Counted from the first letter of the stretch, positions 42,559 to 55,173 are shown. The stretch: 64,000 nt of DNA from Sesamum alatum (GCA_034509735.1 JACGWO010000006.1:37999141-38063140); one strand, 5' to 3'. Notes: generated by a model not told the origin, from the sequence alone. Program-made: numbers and translations.

Positions 42559-43689
42559 CTGCTGCCCCACTCGTACGGGCTGCTTTTTCTTCAGCTTATC
42601 ATTAGCTCGATCCGAGAGGATCGCTGCTGAAAATAAATAACTATTTCGTCTCGTGCAAATCTGAACCAATTTATAAAACCGGGATCGATCATTCTGCCAT
42701 GTTTATTTTATGAATGTCAAATGCAGCCATGAAGAAAGCATCCTGGCATTTTTTGTTGCTACAATGTGCCGTGTGGGTGTGGGTGTAGCGGTCGAGGCCC
42801 ACTGCCCACGACTTAATTGGCATGACATGTTATGTGAGTAGTGGGTGAGCATCTCAATATCCTATATCCTATCCTATGTCCTATAATCGAATAGATGGGT
42901 CCAAACAGCTCCCTACCTACGAAGCATGAATGAGCCTTCTTTTAATTTCTAACTAGCCGACGTGGAATGTCGTTTCTGTGTGCATATAAAATAATATTAC
43001 ACGTTTTAAAGTTATTGAATATATATATATAAATCAATACATCATTACCTTAAAACAAATAAAAAATAATTTTAGGGGTATTATCGGCAAAATCAAAAAT
43101 TGATGTTGCGGTGTCATAAATCGTTATTTATGAGGGAAAAATGACTTTTCTTTATATATTAGTATAGATAAATTCTACATGTGCAACTATGGTTTATGGT
43201 TCTGCAAATGTAAGAACATGATCATATCAGTGTTCTTGCACCAGAACACTCATAATCACTTTAAATACCTCTACAATTATCTAAATTCTATAAGGATGTT
43301 CCACAACAAATTAATTTTGGTCGACCTGTTATTTATTCTGATTTTTGACAACTCAAATTAATATGATACAATATAATCTATATATTGATTTTTTTCTTTT
43401 AAACTCGGGAAAATTGATTAAAATCAAGTTTGTCAAAAACAATTACGTATCGTTACTTTACCGACACGTCTAAGAATTTGCAAAATGCATTTAACAAGTT
43501 TTTCCGTTTAAAAAAGAGAAAATTATATGAGATAAATTCAGTGATGGTAATTATTAAGTTAGAAATGGATGCTATAAATTTTAACAAATAAATACTCTCT
43601 CCTAATTATTGTATTCACTAAGCAGCCGCCCAGGTTACGTCAACAAGGGAAAATGTAGATATAAATATCATCAAAGTTTACAATAATAA
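42559..43689. other. Galactokinase 3' flank and spacer, no gene recognised
   Basis: The first 200 bp or so after the stop are probably 3' UTR. The remainder is AT-rich with an (AT)n run near 43019-43031 and no protein-like frame. It ends at the 3' end of the B3-like gene, which faces galactokinase tail to tail. Confidence 0.55.
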
Positions 43690-44193
43690 TTAAATTAGAG
43701 TTTTACAAAGTAAATTAAATTGAAAGATTGAAGCCCTATGGTCCCAACACAAGCCTATCTCATCATCCACACTCAAGCGGCGATCCTTAAACAATTCCAA
43801 ACACACCAATGCATAATCATCGTTAGGTAGCATTTCAACGTAAAACCCTTCGTTTCTGTACCTCTTAGGTTTATTGTTTATCTTTTGATCCGTGACGTCC
43901 CAAAGCACGACATTAACCTTGTGTCCTAATATCACGTGATTCGCCATATAGATGTTCCAGTACCTAAAAACGTGCTCAAACATGTCCGAAAATGAGAGGA
44001 TAAGCTTCCCGGCCACTACGTCTTGGTGGGTTAGGAGTTTCTTGATTTGCCACGGAATTTGAGTCGGAGGAGGGTAAATGTCCCGTATCTCGATCAGAGC
44101 TCGAGTAATTTGATAATGGTTGGTGTTGGCATTATGATCTTGATGTTCGTCCGCCTTAGATGGGATGAAACTGTGGTAGAAAGCTTTCTTCAT
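43690..44193 (-). CDS. B3-domain-like protein, single exon
   Basis: The 167-aa product resembles short plant B3-type proteins of the At2g33720/At1g05920-like group, thought to be DNA-binding. Recognisable pieces are IPWQIKKLLTHQDVVAGKL, a central VNVVLWDVTDQ and a C-terminal block containing DYALVCLELFKDRRL, DDEIGLCWDHRASIFQF. The family call rests on these blocks rather than a fully conserved B3 core. The frame extends upstream to an ATG at 44262. I chose the third ATG (44191-44193) because it sits in a better context (CCCACC before ATG) and a TATA-like TTTATATATAA overlaps the first ATG. The earlier starts would add 9 or 23 residues. No intron or break is visible. Confidence 0.6.
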   Translation of the reverse strand: MKKAFYHSFIPSKADEHQDHNANTNHYQITRALIEIRDIYPPPTQIPWQIKKLLTHQDVVAGKLILSFSDMFEHVFRYWNIYMANHVILGHKVNVVLWDVTDQKINNKPKRYRNEGFYVEMLPNDDYALVCLELFKDRRLSVDDEIGLCWDHRASIFQFNLLCKTLI

Positions 44194-44247
44194 GGTGGGG
44201 GGAAATTTAAGCGAATTGTGCATCAAAATACTACTGATTATTACTAT

Positions 44248-44260
44248 TATATATAAATGC
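44248..44260 (-). promoter_or_regulatory. TATA-like box of the B3-like gene
   Basis: On the minus strand the sequence reads GCATTTATATATAAT around this position, about 55-65 bp upstream of the chosen start codon. It lies within the longest version of the open frame, which argues against that version's first ATG. Confidence 0.45.
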
Positions 44261-44518
44261 ACGCATTAATGTATATGAAGTGTTTTAATTGTGATATAAT
44301 GTGTTGGAATATATGTTTGCATAATTGGGCTGTCAAAATCTCATGTTTAAGGTAAATTGGGATTGCATATCAATTATTATATTTGATGTGATCTATTTTG
44401 GCAAAAAGTGAGTTTCTTTTTCAAAATTTTGGCATAGAAAAATAGTGATTTCTTTACAAGTGAGACCATTAATAAAGAATAGATCTCTCTTGTAGAGAAA
44501 CAAATATTCATAAGTATT

Positions 44519-44763
44519 AGTGTAAATTACAACGAGCTCTTATAAACTTTGTTATAATTATAAATATTTTTTTTTTCATTATTTTCAAATTATAAATATC
44601 CTTTTGGAATTAATGATCGTCCAACAGACACACCTTGAGCTGTCACGATTGGGTATTTTAGACGATCATTAAATTTAAGTGGGTATTTATATTTTTTCAA
44701 ATAATAAATAAATATTTATAATTATGATAACTATATGAAGAACCTATGGAATTACCGTAAATA
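44519..44763. mobile_element. MITE-like element with imperfect inverted ends
   Basis: The left end reads GTGTAAATTACAACGAGCTC and leads into TATAATTATAAATATT. The right end on the minus strand reads ATATTTACGGTAATTCCATAG and leads into a matching ATAATTATAAATATT. The arms match over about 45 bp with mismatches. The centre holds a diverged repeat of GGTATTTATA/TATAAATATCC type. No coding frame is present; the boundaries are approximate. Confidence 0.5.
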
Positions 44764-46611
44764 TTATTTAGAAGTCTTCACATTATAAGTTGTTATAATA
44801 TCTTAAGATGGATGAAGAAGAACCCGGCAAACAAGGGCGGAGCGTTAGACTTTGAAGATGGCCAAGCGTGCGTCGGTGCCAAAATTAGATTAGCAACAAA
44901 AAAAAGGTGTAGAATTAGAAGCACGACTTTGGAGGCAAGTATCTCACTTTCAGTACCAATAGGCTGTCGCTTTCAGACTTCATAAACAACTCTTGGATAC
45001 GATGTGCATTCCACTCATTTAAACAATCGCCAAAATTCATTAAACCTCAAACCTTCCTTCTTGTTCCCTCTCCATCCAAATGCCCATTTTCTCTCTCTCA
45101 CACACACACAACTAAAGTTTGATGAGAGAGAGGGATAAGACTTAAGAGACGAGAAAGATTGAATCTTGGTCAGCCCACGTAACTTGTTTTCTTCTATGTT
45201 GTCCAAATGGCACTGGCAGCTGCTCAAGAGGGGTAGAGAGAAGAAAAATTGAATCTTGAATAGCTTTCTTGAGTTTTAGCTTCAGAATCTTCAGTCCCAT
45301 TTGACAGTCTTAGCTTCATTGGGTCGAGGATTTGTTGGATTTGTCTCAAAAGGTACGTACTTCTCTTTTTCAAGTGATTTTGTACTTATGAGTTGAAGAA
45401 TGTGTCGGGAAATTCTTTCATCCTTCTTGGGACGGTAAAAACACATAAGAGTTTATTAATTAAAGTATTTTGGTGGGATGTAATACTCGGAAAAAGATAC
45501 CATCTAACTGTCATTAAAAAAAAAAAAAAATACCACCGCTCGAGTCTCTTCCACCTTCCACGCAGCTACCCCCCGTCCCCACAAAGCGACCCGATCCTTC
45601 TTTCTCATATTCTCTTCTCTCTGTCGCCGCCGCCGACGGCCCACGACCACCCCTTTCCTCTATATCTTTCTCTCCGTATGGTTTTTTTTTCATTGTCTCT
45701 CTGTTCTTCCAACACCAAGAAGGAAGCAGCTCTCTACCCTCTAACAGTTTTTGGCTTCAAATTCTTGGAAGAAATAAATTTTGAATTCTTCAGGTCACCA
45801 ATTAAATCTCATCTTTCTCATAAAAATCTCACCATTCTTCAATCTTGGCCACCTGCACCCTTCACTTCTGCCCAATTTGATCAACCTCCGGTAGCTTGAT
45901 TTTAGTGAGTGAGTCAGGTCTTATCCGAAAGCTCTCATCTTGCTTTCCGGGGCTGTCAGGATCATTGCATTTCGGTTTTTCTACGACTTTAAGGTGAGGA
46001 AAAAGTCCGAAATTTTCAATCTTTCTTGAAATTTTAGATAATTATCTTTAGTTTCTGAATTTTTTGAAAAAAGAAGATGCCTTTTTCCATGAGTTTGGTG
46101 ATTCTTTTCTCTGCTAATGGACATGGTTGACTACTATTTTGTTCTCTTTTACCATATTAGTAATTGGATTATGTAGTCTGTTTTTGTTCTTTTCTCTGCC
46201 GATGAGCAATTATTTGAGGAGTCAAATATGGTACTCATTGTCTTTATTTTCATTGTTGTATAGTGGCTTCTCATTGTTCTTTGATTTCATTGTTTTCCGA
46301 GATTATATTTCCATTTTCTGTGCAATGGAAAGAAGGCTGTTCTTGGAATTACTAATCATATTTCTCCTTTGCTTTACTCCTTTCTGATGCACGCAGGTTT
46401 GACTTGAAAAAATTTCTGGGCTTACACTGAAGAATTGAATTCTGAACACTAACTTCTTGTGGCTGGTTCTATGAGGGATGTGGGAAGTGAATCGAGTTTG
46501 TAATTTTTTTATTAGATTCTAGTGGAACGGTGTTTTGGGTTAAAGTTCACGTTTAGCTTCGAAGTATAGAAGCTTACTAAGGTTTAGGAACTTCAGGAGA
46601 GAGGAGCTAAT
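44764..46611 (+). other. Upstream region and probable spliced leader of the next gene
   Basis: Long CT-rich stretches (45540-45720) and several leader-like splice signals suggest 5' UTR: donors at 45353 (AAAAG-GTACGT) and about 45994 (TTTAAG-GTGAGG) and an acceptor at 46395-46396 (GCACGCAG). A 168-codon open frame at 45393-45899 overlaps this stretch. I regard it as chance, since its composition is that of translated CT-rich leader. Telltale GC-richer bases near 44820-44960 resemble nothing I know. Confidence 0.4.
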
Positions 46612-47578
46612 ATGGATTGCACGCCAGTGAAAGAAAGAGACACTGTCATCGATATTGAGAGCTGTCTACGTACGAGCAAAGAAGTAGGAAATCCTGGCTG
46701 TTCAGATGATAAGAGTAGAAATACAGATTCCTTTGTTGTTGTGTGTGGTATGCCGATGAGTGCAGATGAAATGGTCAAGGCTGAAAAAGCAGTGTGCATT
46801 TCCAGTAAACTTAAAGATGCTGATGAGCTTTCTCCGGAATCAGGGAAGAATAGTAAGAGGGAAAAACGTAAGGCAATGAGTGCTAAGAAGCCTCCACGGC
46901 CTCCAAGAGGGTTGTCACTGGATGCAGCGGACCAAAAGCTGATCAAAGAGATTTCCGAACTTGCCATGATGAAACGTGCTAGGATTGAACGAATGAAGGC
47001 TTTGAAGAAAATGAAAGCAGCAAAGGCATCATCGATGTCGACATCATCAAGCGGAAACTTGATAGCTATGCTATTCACCGTTATCTTTTGCATTGTCGTC
47101 ATACTTCAAGGTACATTTCATCACTGAATTCTCAAGTCAGCATATACTGATCATGAGTTTTGAAGCTCCATGGCTCATTTAGCTAGGAAATGTAGAATAG
47201 ATTTGGCTGTAACCAGCCTTATTCTTGCATGCTAATTAAAATGATGTCTGGTTAGGTTGCCACTCCTGGGGAATTTCTCCTAGGACTAGATCAGCCACGC
47301 CTATTCCCGGCACACTGGAGTTGAATGGAGTAGCTGCAGCAGGAAATATTGTCGTGGTACAGGACCAGCTGAAGTTGTCGACTAGTGGTGTACCATTAAC
47401 CAGTGTTGAATCTCCCAAGTATGTTCTTGTCCTGATTTCTTTTTTCTTCGGAGGAAGAATGTTGTTTTTACAAGTTAATAGAGCATTTCTTGATTTTTGC
47501 AGTCAAATGGAACTGGTTCCTGGTTCAGATAGCGAAGAAAAGCTAACCAAGTTCTTTTCTTGGGAAAGAGGTGTGTGA
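46612..47578 (+). CDS. Plant protein of unknown function with one membrane segment, three exons
   Basis: I do not recognise the family. Exons 46612-47110, 47256-47418 and 47503-47578 join in frame to 245 aa. The N-terminal 80 residues are polar. Residues 80-140 are strongly basic with KREKRKAMSAKKPPRPPRG and a helical Lys/Met/Ala-rich stretch. A hydrophobic segment at about 150-166 (NLIAMLFTVIFCIVVIL) looks like a single transmembrane helix, followed by about 78 residues ending TKFFSWERGV. The basic side before the helix suggests it faces the cytosol, giving a type II-like or tail-region anchor. The ATG is the first in the exon and follows stop-containing leader. The joins and the smooth frame make a real gene likely; the function is unknown. 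Confidence 0.75.
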
Positions 47579-49168
47579 GAACACACGTTTTTAAGTTGAT
47601 GCTTGTAACACAGCGTATACTGTATAGGTAGTCTTCACGGTTTTGCTTTGGAGCTTGTTCAGTGCTGGCCACTTTAGACCAGTAATTTTGCCGACATGCC
47701 TTTGTACAGTGAAAATAAAACCAAAATTCTTAATAAAAATTTATTTGCTGCTATGGAATCAGGATGGTTTCAGTTCCAAACAAATGCAATTAAGTTTCAG
47801 TAATAGGAAAATGTAAGTAGTCACTTGTCTACTATCATCACATCAGCAGATATATAGAATCATGAATTGAAAATTTAAAACCATAAGATATATATATGTA
47901 CGTGTCAAGTGCTCGTACAATTCTGGTTTCTGAAAGAAAATAATAATCCACCAGCTAAAACTACAAGTTTAGAGTAAATAAAACAAATAATCAAATAAAA
48001 TAAAAAAGAGTAAAATCTAATACCAAAAAATATACTAATAAAAAGGTACTATGTGTATGGTTCATAAAGTACAACCACAGAATATGAAGAAATAACAAAG
48101 CATGGTAGACAAAGCTAAGTACTCCACCGCAGAAACTAGAGTCCATAACACGTCATCCATCGATATGTCTATCCACCGGGGAGTGCCGGAGAAGTAGGAG
48201 AAATGGAGTTCCGGCCACCGGAAAAGGGATGAAAGTGTGGAAAAATGAAATTCCGGCCACCTGAAAGCTGACCAGTACGACCAGCTCAATCCTAGGCACA
48301 TCAAGGGGACTTTGTTCCTCTGATTCTGCAGCTGTTCCGGCAGAATATATCTATATATGCTATTCTACGTTTGAAGAAAATATTCCTGTAGTTAGGATTG
48401 GATTAAGGGTGGGAGAGCAGTTGATGATGATGATGAGAGAAGAGAGCAATTATTATTTCTTGGATATCTGAGTCTGAGTCTGAGATTTTGTAAGTAAAAT
48501 TTTTATGTGATAAGGCTTAGTAACACGCAAATACACGTGGTCGCGATTAACTATAAATTTATTTTCTGTTTGTATTTTCTTTTTTCTGGTACAAGTAAAA
48601 CAAGTATACGGCTGCTATGCTTCTTCCGACCTAGTGACTGTCACAGTCGTAGATGCCGACACAAAATTCCATCTTTCCTTGTCCGCTGTGAAAACCAAAT
48701 TTTTTCTTTCTATTTTTTATACTGGGTCAGGAATTTATTTCTCCTCAGGCCCAAACTATATCGGCCCAAAATAAAGAATGTAGGAACTACAAAAGGAAAT
48801 AGAAAAAGTAAATAGAAAAACACACACACACACACAAATTGTCACTCACTCACACGCTAAACTGTGATCTGCCAACCACCTGAAGTAAACTCAACTCCTC
48901 TGCTGCTGCTGCTTCTTTGTTTGTTTAATAGTTATTTAATATAGGCAGCAAAAACCCGAATCTAACTACTCGCCTAGAATATAGCACCTCTTATCCCACC
49001 GCCAATTGGTTTTTTTTTTATCCATTTTCACTCAGATCTGTGTGTTTTTACCTTCGATTCTATTTCATCTCCTTTTTCCCGCGTGTGAACGTACAAACAT
49101 ACTACGCGATTCGCCATTGTTGAGTTTGTAATGCTCGTTGAGTCATTGTGAAGTCACTGCGGAGAAGA
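47579..49168. other. Spacer and RWA leader
   Basis: It begins with the 3' flank of the preceding gene, contains the small minus-strand frame listed separately, and ends with the RWA 5' region. GGCCCA motifs lie at 48748-48772, an (AC)n run at about 48820-48837 and a TGCTGC run at about 48900-48912. No other gene is visible. Confidence 0.5.
48062..48160 (-). CDS. Candidate 32-residue membrane peptide
   Basis: The frame MDDVLW...CGCTL has two acidic residues near its start, then an almost wholly hydrophobic stretch including LALSTMLCYFFIFCGC, so it could span a membrane once. The same frame extends to an ATG at 48301 (79 aa), but the extension looks like translated leader with a repeated FRWPE(F/L)HFS. 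On the minus strand a CT-rich stretch and a TATA-like AGCATATATAGATATA near 48345-48361 precede it, so a short transcript is plausible. I know no named family. Short hydrophobic frames also occur by chance, so this is a candidate only. Confidence 0.35.
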   Translation of the reverse strand: MDDVLWTLVSAVEYLALSTMLCYFFIFCGCTL

Positions 49169-52100
49169 ATGTTGATCTACGGACCGTTAACGCCTGGTCA
49201 GGTTAGTCGGTTGGTACTTGTTTCTTTTAAGTGTGCACATGCGTGGGAATTTTATGCGAGATTTGAGCTTTTTTTTGGATATTATCGGATGTGATTGTTG
49301 TTTGGCAAGTATATTCTGCTAGTGTTTGAGTGGCATTGTGGGAGGATTTTATGAGTTATGCAGTTGATTTGCAGATTTTGAGTTGGAAGTAGATGTGGTG
49401 AAATGCTTGTAATGTAAATGTGAAATTTGTATGTGACTTTTATTTGCCGTATTTTGATGCTTTTGTGACTTCAGTATTGCAATATAAGCTTCATGATCTT
49501 TTATTTATTTCTTAATTTTTCCAATGCAGGTGGCATTTTTCCTTGGAATAGTACCAGTATTTGCTGCTTGGTTATACTCGGAATATTTGGAATACAGGAA
49601 AAATTCTTCATTTCCCAAGCAGTAAGTTGAAAGAACACCGTGTGCTGCACTTTGATCTGATTTTAATGCTTTAGTAAATGCACAAAAGACACTTGGAACG
49701 TTATTTGAGAAGAGTATTATTGCTTCTCTAATCATCTGGTGGGTATGTATATTGGCATCATTTTCATGAGATAATAAAGGAGATGCCTTTGCTGAATGTA
49801 TTGAAAAGATTAGGTTTATGACAAGATTATACTTGCCTTCTCTTTGCATTACTACTTGAAAATGGATATACAGTTCCTTCTATGTTGCCTGCTTTTGAGT
49901 TCTGCGCTCTAAATTTCCGAACTTCAGTGGCAGGAATTCTGACAGCAAGTTGGTTGAGTTGGCTGAAACAGTTAAAGAAGAAGACAGAGCTGTTCTTTTG
50001 GAAGGAGGTGGCCTCCAGTCAGCCTCTCCTAGAGAGCGAAATTCATCCGTAACATCCCATGTCATTAGGTTTGTGAAAAATGGTATTATACTTTCATGGA
50101 TTGGTAAAGTAGCTTACGGTGCTTGAATTCACTGTCTTATCAGGTTTCTTACGTTGGATGAGTCCTTCTTGCTGGAAAATCGATTGACTTTGAGAGCCAT
50201 GTAAGCATGCAGTTACACTTTCAACTTTTGAGCTATAGATATTCTGATCAAAGATGAGATTTTTAAATTTCTTTTCTTCATTCTTATTCTTTTGGCTTAT
50301 CTCTTGCAGATCAGAGTTTGGTGCCCTTTTGGTCTACTTTTACATATGTGATCGCACAAATCTTCTTGGTGAATCAAAAAAGGTCTGGATCTGATTGTCT
50401 TTTTTTCTTTTGTTTTTTGCATATCTTCACCCATTTTTGGCAGTAGGACCACATCTTTAGTTATTTGTTTTGTGCGGATTATGTGAATGATATAAGGGAA
50501 TTGATATCTCATATATGAAGGATACAACCGAGAACAGTAGCCATTTTATTATGTATTTCCTATCTTTGGACATAGATCAAGCAAAGGTATGAGAAACGCA
50601 AAAAATTCAGGGAAATATGAAAACAGATGAAAATGCTTGACAAATTGACAAGTTAATGGATCTTTGTATTGCAGTGATTCTATCTGCAATGTTGTTGACA
50701 CATAGAGGATCCTGTTCTCTTCTGCATTTCCTCAGTCCACCATCTCACAGGTTCTGTTGGGACATTAGCAGCTTGTAACTCATACCTGATAACCTGGAAC
50801 CATGTGGACAATTTAGCAGCTTGAAACTGATACCTGATTTTATAGGATTATGTGGACAGTTTAGCAGCTTGCAACTCATACCTGAGTTGCTAGGTTCATG
50901 CTTGAAAGCCCACATTCATGTTGTTTTGGTTATGCGTTTGTAGAGTAAGTGATCTCCACAACAAATGTTATTACTGCATCCAAACTACACTGAGTATTAC
51001 CACAGGCTACAAGCATGGCGACAATTCTCCAGCTTGGATTTGCATAAAATGAAAGATTCCTGATGGAATCACAAGAAAACAAGCATATCTTGCACTGCAT
51101 GGCTCTTCTCAAGTTGATCCGCTTTTTTCCGGCTTACATTGGTTCTTTTTGGGATGCGTAAACGTAAAGAAATGGAGAGCTTAAGATTTGTTTTCCTCTT
51201 TTACTTGTTTAAGTGATGTTAACCTGCAACGACACTGTACATGATGCTTTACTTCTTATCTGCTGTTATATGCTAATTCATTTGAGATGATAGGTGTATG
51301 TATTTGTTGATAAGCTTTCCAACAAAATTGTCATTTGTGTTGGCAGAGTTATAACCGGGATCTGTTCTTGTTCCTGTACTTCCTTCTCATCATAGTTTCA
51401 GCAATTACTTCTTTCAAGATACATAATGACAAGTCACCACTCTCTGGGAAGTCAATAATGTATCTAAACAGGCATCAAACTGAGGAGTGGAAAGGTTGGA
51501 TGCAGGTAATTTTCTGACAAATCATTTGTGTTGCAATCTACTTGGTTGGTGGACTTCTGGATTTACTTTTAGGGAGTTTCTATAATTAGAAGAAATGATT
51601 TTGATTTATGTTCAGTTATGCATTCTGTAGCTTGGGGGCCATGGTATTATTCATTCTGTTTGAGCATCTTGCCAAATAACAATGAATGCTCCTTCAAACC
51701 AATAGAAAGCAATCGAAAGTTTCTCATTTTATATGTATGCGGTTATTGCTTCTGCAAGCTTAGAGGCCTTCAATCTATTTAGGGTTCTTGTCTACTCAAA
51801 ATGAGTATGCTTTCAGTTTCCAGAATAATTTCAGCTGGATGTATTCAGCTGTTCTTTGGTAACATTCTGCACATACCTTGTACTCTCATGACATGTTCAA
51901 GCTGGAATGATCAGTCTCAATTATCTATCCCTGTATGTGCAGGTCTTGTTTCTTATGTATCACTACTTCGCTGCCACAGAGATCTACAATGCCATAAGAG
52001 TCTTCATCGCTGCATACGTGTGGATGACAGGATTTGGGAATTTCTCATATTATTACATTCGCAAGGATTTTAGCCTTGCTAGGTTTATGCAAGTATAATT

Positions 52101-54241
52101 TCTCTTCTCAAATGTTTCAGTAATTTCCTTTGTCGAACACTTGGATTCTAATTGATTCTGAAAGATTGAGATTGGCTGACAGATGATGTGGCGGCTTAAT
52201 TTCTTGGTGTTCTTTTGCTGCGTTGTGCTTAATAACAATTACATGCTATACTACATATGCCCGATGCACACGCTCTTCACTCTGATGGTGTATGGGGCCC
52301 TTGGTATTTTCAACAAGTATAATGAGCGTGGAACTGTTATAGCTGCAAAAATTCTAGCTTGCTTCTTGGTGGTCATTCTTATATGGGAAGTGCCCGGGGT
52401 ATTTGAGCTGTTCTGGAGTCCCTTCACTTTCCTGCTAGGTTAGTCACTAGCTGTTCTACGAACTTTATGCCTTTTGACTGTGAATATATGTCTCACTCTC
52501 AACATGAGAATGTGTTTCAGGATACACTGACCCAGCCTCAAAAGTCAAACATCCGCTTTTGCATGAATGGCATTTCCGCTCAGGCCTTGATCGATATATT
52601 TGGATAATTGGGATGATATATGCATATTACCATCCAACGGTAAGTTTATGTTCCATTGTCCACTAGTTTGGGTTTGTACACTGGATACTGGGCAGTCAGT
52701 ATCTGTCTTTTCTGTCCATTTGGAGTTTATAGTCTTGTTGATCTTTTGCCACTTTGAGCTCTTAGAATGGTTTTTCAGGTGGAGAGGTGGATGGAAAAAT
52801 TGGAAGAAGCTGAAACAAAGCGCCGGATATCGATCAAAACGATTATTGTTATAATTTCCTTGACGGTATGCATCGATCTCTGAGCATGTTCTTGAACATA
52901 TCAAGTATATGTTACAGTGTAACATTTTTTTACTTCAGATTGGGTATCTATGGGTGGAATACATATACAAGCTTCCGAAGATTACTTACAACAAGTATCA
53001 TCCTTATACATCATGGATTCCGATAACGTATGCACATTCTCCAGACTCTTTATTATGCATACACTAGATATGTTGCAAGTGCTTCTAATGTTGACCAGGC
53101 TTCTTCTTTTTGGTTTCTGCTCATCAGCGTATACATATGCTTGCGAAATGTGACCCAGCATTTCCGCTGCTACACATTGACACTTTTTGCGTAAGTATCA
53201 ATGGAGTGATAAAGTTATAACGCAAAAGCAGTTCGATGCAGAACATAATTTTTTTTCCCACGAAGATCACTCAATCAGACAGTTAACTTTTTTCTTGATG
53301 AACAGATGGCTTGGAAAAGTCACTTTGGAGACTTATATCTCACAGATCCATATATGGTTAAGGTATGCAATGTATCAATTGTGTACGTATATTCTCAGTA
53401 ATCATCTTAATTCTATGGGAACATATATATGCAGGATTATAGAGGACAAAGGCAAATTCAGAAACTTAATCCAAGATTCCAATTAATCTAATGCTTTTTG
53501 AATCATGCTTCTCTTGTTTACTTGATTACCAATGACATATTTGCTTATTTTTATTTCATAAAATGTAGAGGTAATTATAAATGCCATAACTTTCTGGCAC
53601 TCCACATTATGGTTCTTAGCTGTTCAAAATTGTACATTTACCCCTGGGTTATGAGAAATAATAATTTTGAAATGGAGCAATGCAGGTCCGGTGTGCCAGA
53701 TGGTCAGCCCAAGCTCTTGCTTTCCTTGATTCCTAATTACCCATTGTTAAACTTCATGCTCACTACTTCCATATACGTTGCGGTACTCTCTTCCATGGCC
53801 TTCTTTCAGTTAGTTTAATTTTTCCAGTGTAAGCTAATGCATGAACTGATAAAGGATTTCGATATGCTGAACCTTGCAGGTATCGTATAGGCTTTTTGAA
53901 CTGACAAATACATTGAAATCCACATTTGTGCCAACTAAGGACAATAAACGTCTGGGACATAACGCAGCTGCAGCGGTTGTGATAGCAGGCATTTTATACA
54001 TATTGGCAGTCATATTAGTCAAAGTTCCTCAAGTGATGGTAAGTCTTCACCCGGCTTCCTGTTATTTATTTTAGTCTGCGGGCAAGTTATTTGCTACTGC
54101 ACCATTCTTGATAGCGCCCGTATTGTTTACGTTTTTAGCTGCTCTAAAGTCAAGAACATAAAATCAAATCAACAATGTAACACCCTGCTCCTGTGAATTC
54201 ACTCTGATTATTTGTCTGACTACTGGTATATGTAGGTGTGA
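49169..54241 (+). CDS. RWA: REDUCED WALL ACETYLATION (Cas1-type) membrane protein, 16 exons
   Basis: RWA proteins are Golgi multi-pass proteins needed to acetylate xylan, pectin and xyloglucan, probably by supplying acetyl groups to TBL acetyltransferases. Exons: 49169-49201, 49530-49621, 49928-50068, 50144-50200, 50310-50382, 51347-51505, 51943-52092, 52183-52438, 52521-52639, 52779-52865, 52939-53027, 53128-53190, 53306-53362, 53686-53782, 53880-54038, 54236-54241. They join to 545 aa, the usual size. Conserved Cas1 stretches include [68 protein letters not shown] and [13 protein letters not shown]. About ten hydrophobic helices are visible. The N-terminus [20 protein letters not shown] fits the family. 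The last exon codes only Val and stop. The family call is secure; which RWA paralogue is unclear. Confidence 0.93.
50765..50886 (+). repeat. RWA: 48-bp tandem repeat (about 2.5 copies) in RWA intron 5
   Basis: Units starting TTAGCAGCTTG at 50765, 50813 and 50861 are spaced 48 bp apart, each containing AACT-ATACCTGA and most of TGTGGACA-TTTAGCAGC. The copies are partly diverged. The repeat lies well inside the 964-bp intron and away from the splice sites. Confidence 0.75.
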
Positions 54242-55173
54242 ATTTTTCGACGGGTATACGAAACAAGACTACCAATATGGTCCATGCAACAGAAGGCTTC
54301 CTGATGCAGTATGGACACCTAACCGATCATCAAATCAAGCAAGTTTTAAATTCTTGGGTGCGGCATAAGGGGTTTCTCTTAAATTGTATAGTCATAGTTG
54401 GGCTGTTTAAGCCATTATAGCCGATAGTTGCGGTTTTCCGATTATAAAAACCTAGCGATTGAGGTATAGTACAATAATTTGATTGATAATTATTTTGAGC
54501 CAGTTTAAGGACGATTCTCTTTAGCATCAATGGGTGCCTGCGTAGAAACTGCCTCTTAAGAGATGAATAGTGGAAGAATCATGGGTGGATCTTGAGATAA
54601 GGAAACCAGTAATACAAATTGTTAATTCTTGCCAGTCGTTTCAAAAATAAAAAAGGGCGTCAGGAACTCCCGTTCTTTTACTGATTTCTTGTGCCAGATA
54701 ACTTCAGTGTTTATCGGTTAAAGCCAGTTATTTGAAGCAACAACAAAGTTATATATTCTTGGCTCTCGCACACGCCGGTAGAGAAACGTATAATACCAAC
54801 CATTACATAGATGTGCTCTGTATCTAAGAATAAAGAGGAGAGACAATTCATGAAGATGCTGAAGTACATAAGCATTCTCTGATGAAAAGATTAAGTTAAC
54901 AACTGATGCTATTTCTACAGACAATTCATGAAGACGCTGAAGTACATAAGCATTCTCGGATCTGATGAAAAGATTAAGTTAACCACTGATGCTATTTCTA
55001 CAGACCAGCGAAAACTTAAAAATCATAATGAGCATAAACCAATATTAATGATTTGATGATGAAGCATGTGAAGTCGAAACTGAGTCTTCTTTCTTTGCTC
55101 CAGTGCTTTAATGTGCAAGTTCATGTACCATTGCAGGCAGCAACTTAGCACAACCTTCATTCCCCATTCTTCA
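54242..55173. other. Convergent 3' region between RWA and EMC6
   Basis: RWA and EMC6 end toward each other here. The first few hundred bases are probably RWA 3' UTR and the last part EMC6 3' UTR. The only clear structure is the tandem duplication at 54841-55001. Confidence 0.5.
54841..55001. repeat. Tandem duplication of a ~78-bp unit
   Basis: Unit 1 (54841-54918) and unit 2 (54919-55001) both start AGACAATTCATGAAG and share GCTGAAGTACATAAGCATTCTC and GATGAAAAGATTAAGTTAAC, then ACTGATGCTATTTCTAC. Unit 2 has a 5-bp insertion (GGATC region) and two or three substitutions. It lies in the 3' region between two convergent genes, so it may be transcribed as UTR. Confidence 0.88.

Noticed and set aside
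45393..45899. 168-codon plus-strand frame
   Set aside because: Translated CT-rich leader (Ser/Pro/Phe-rich), with probable leader splice sites around it and no domain.
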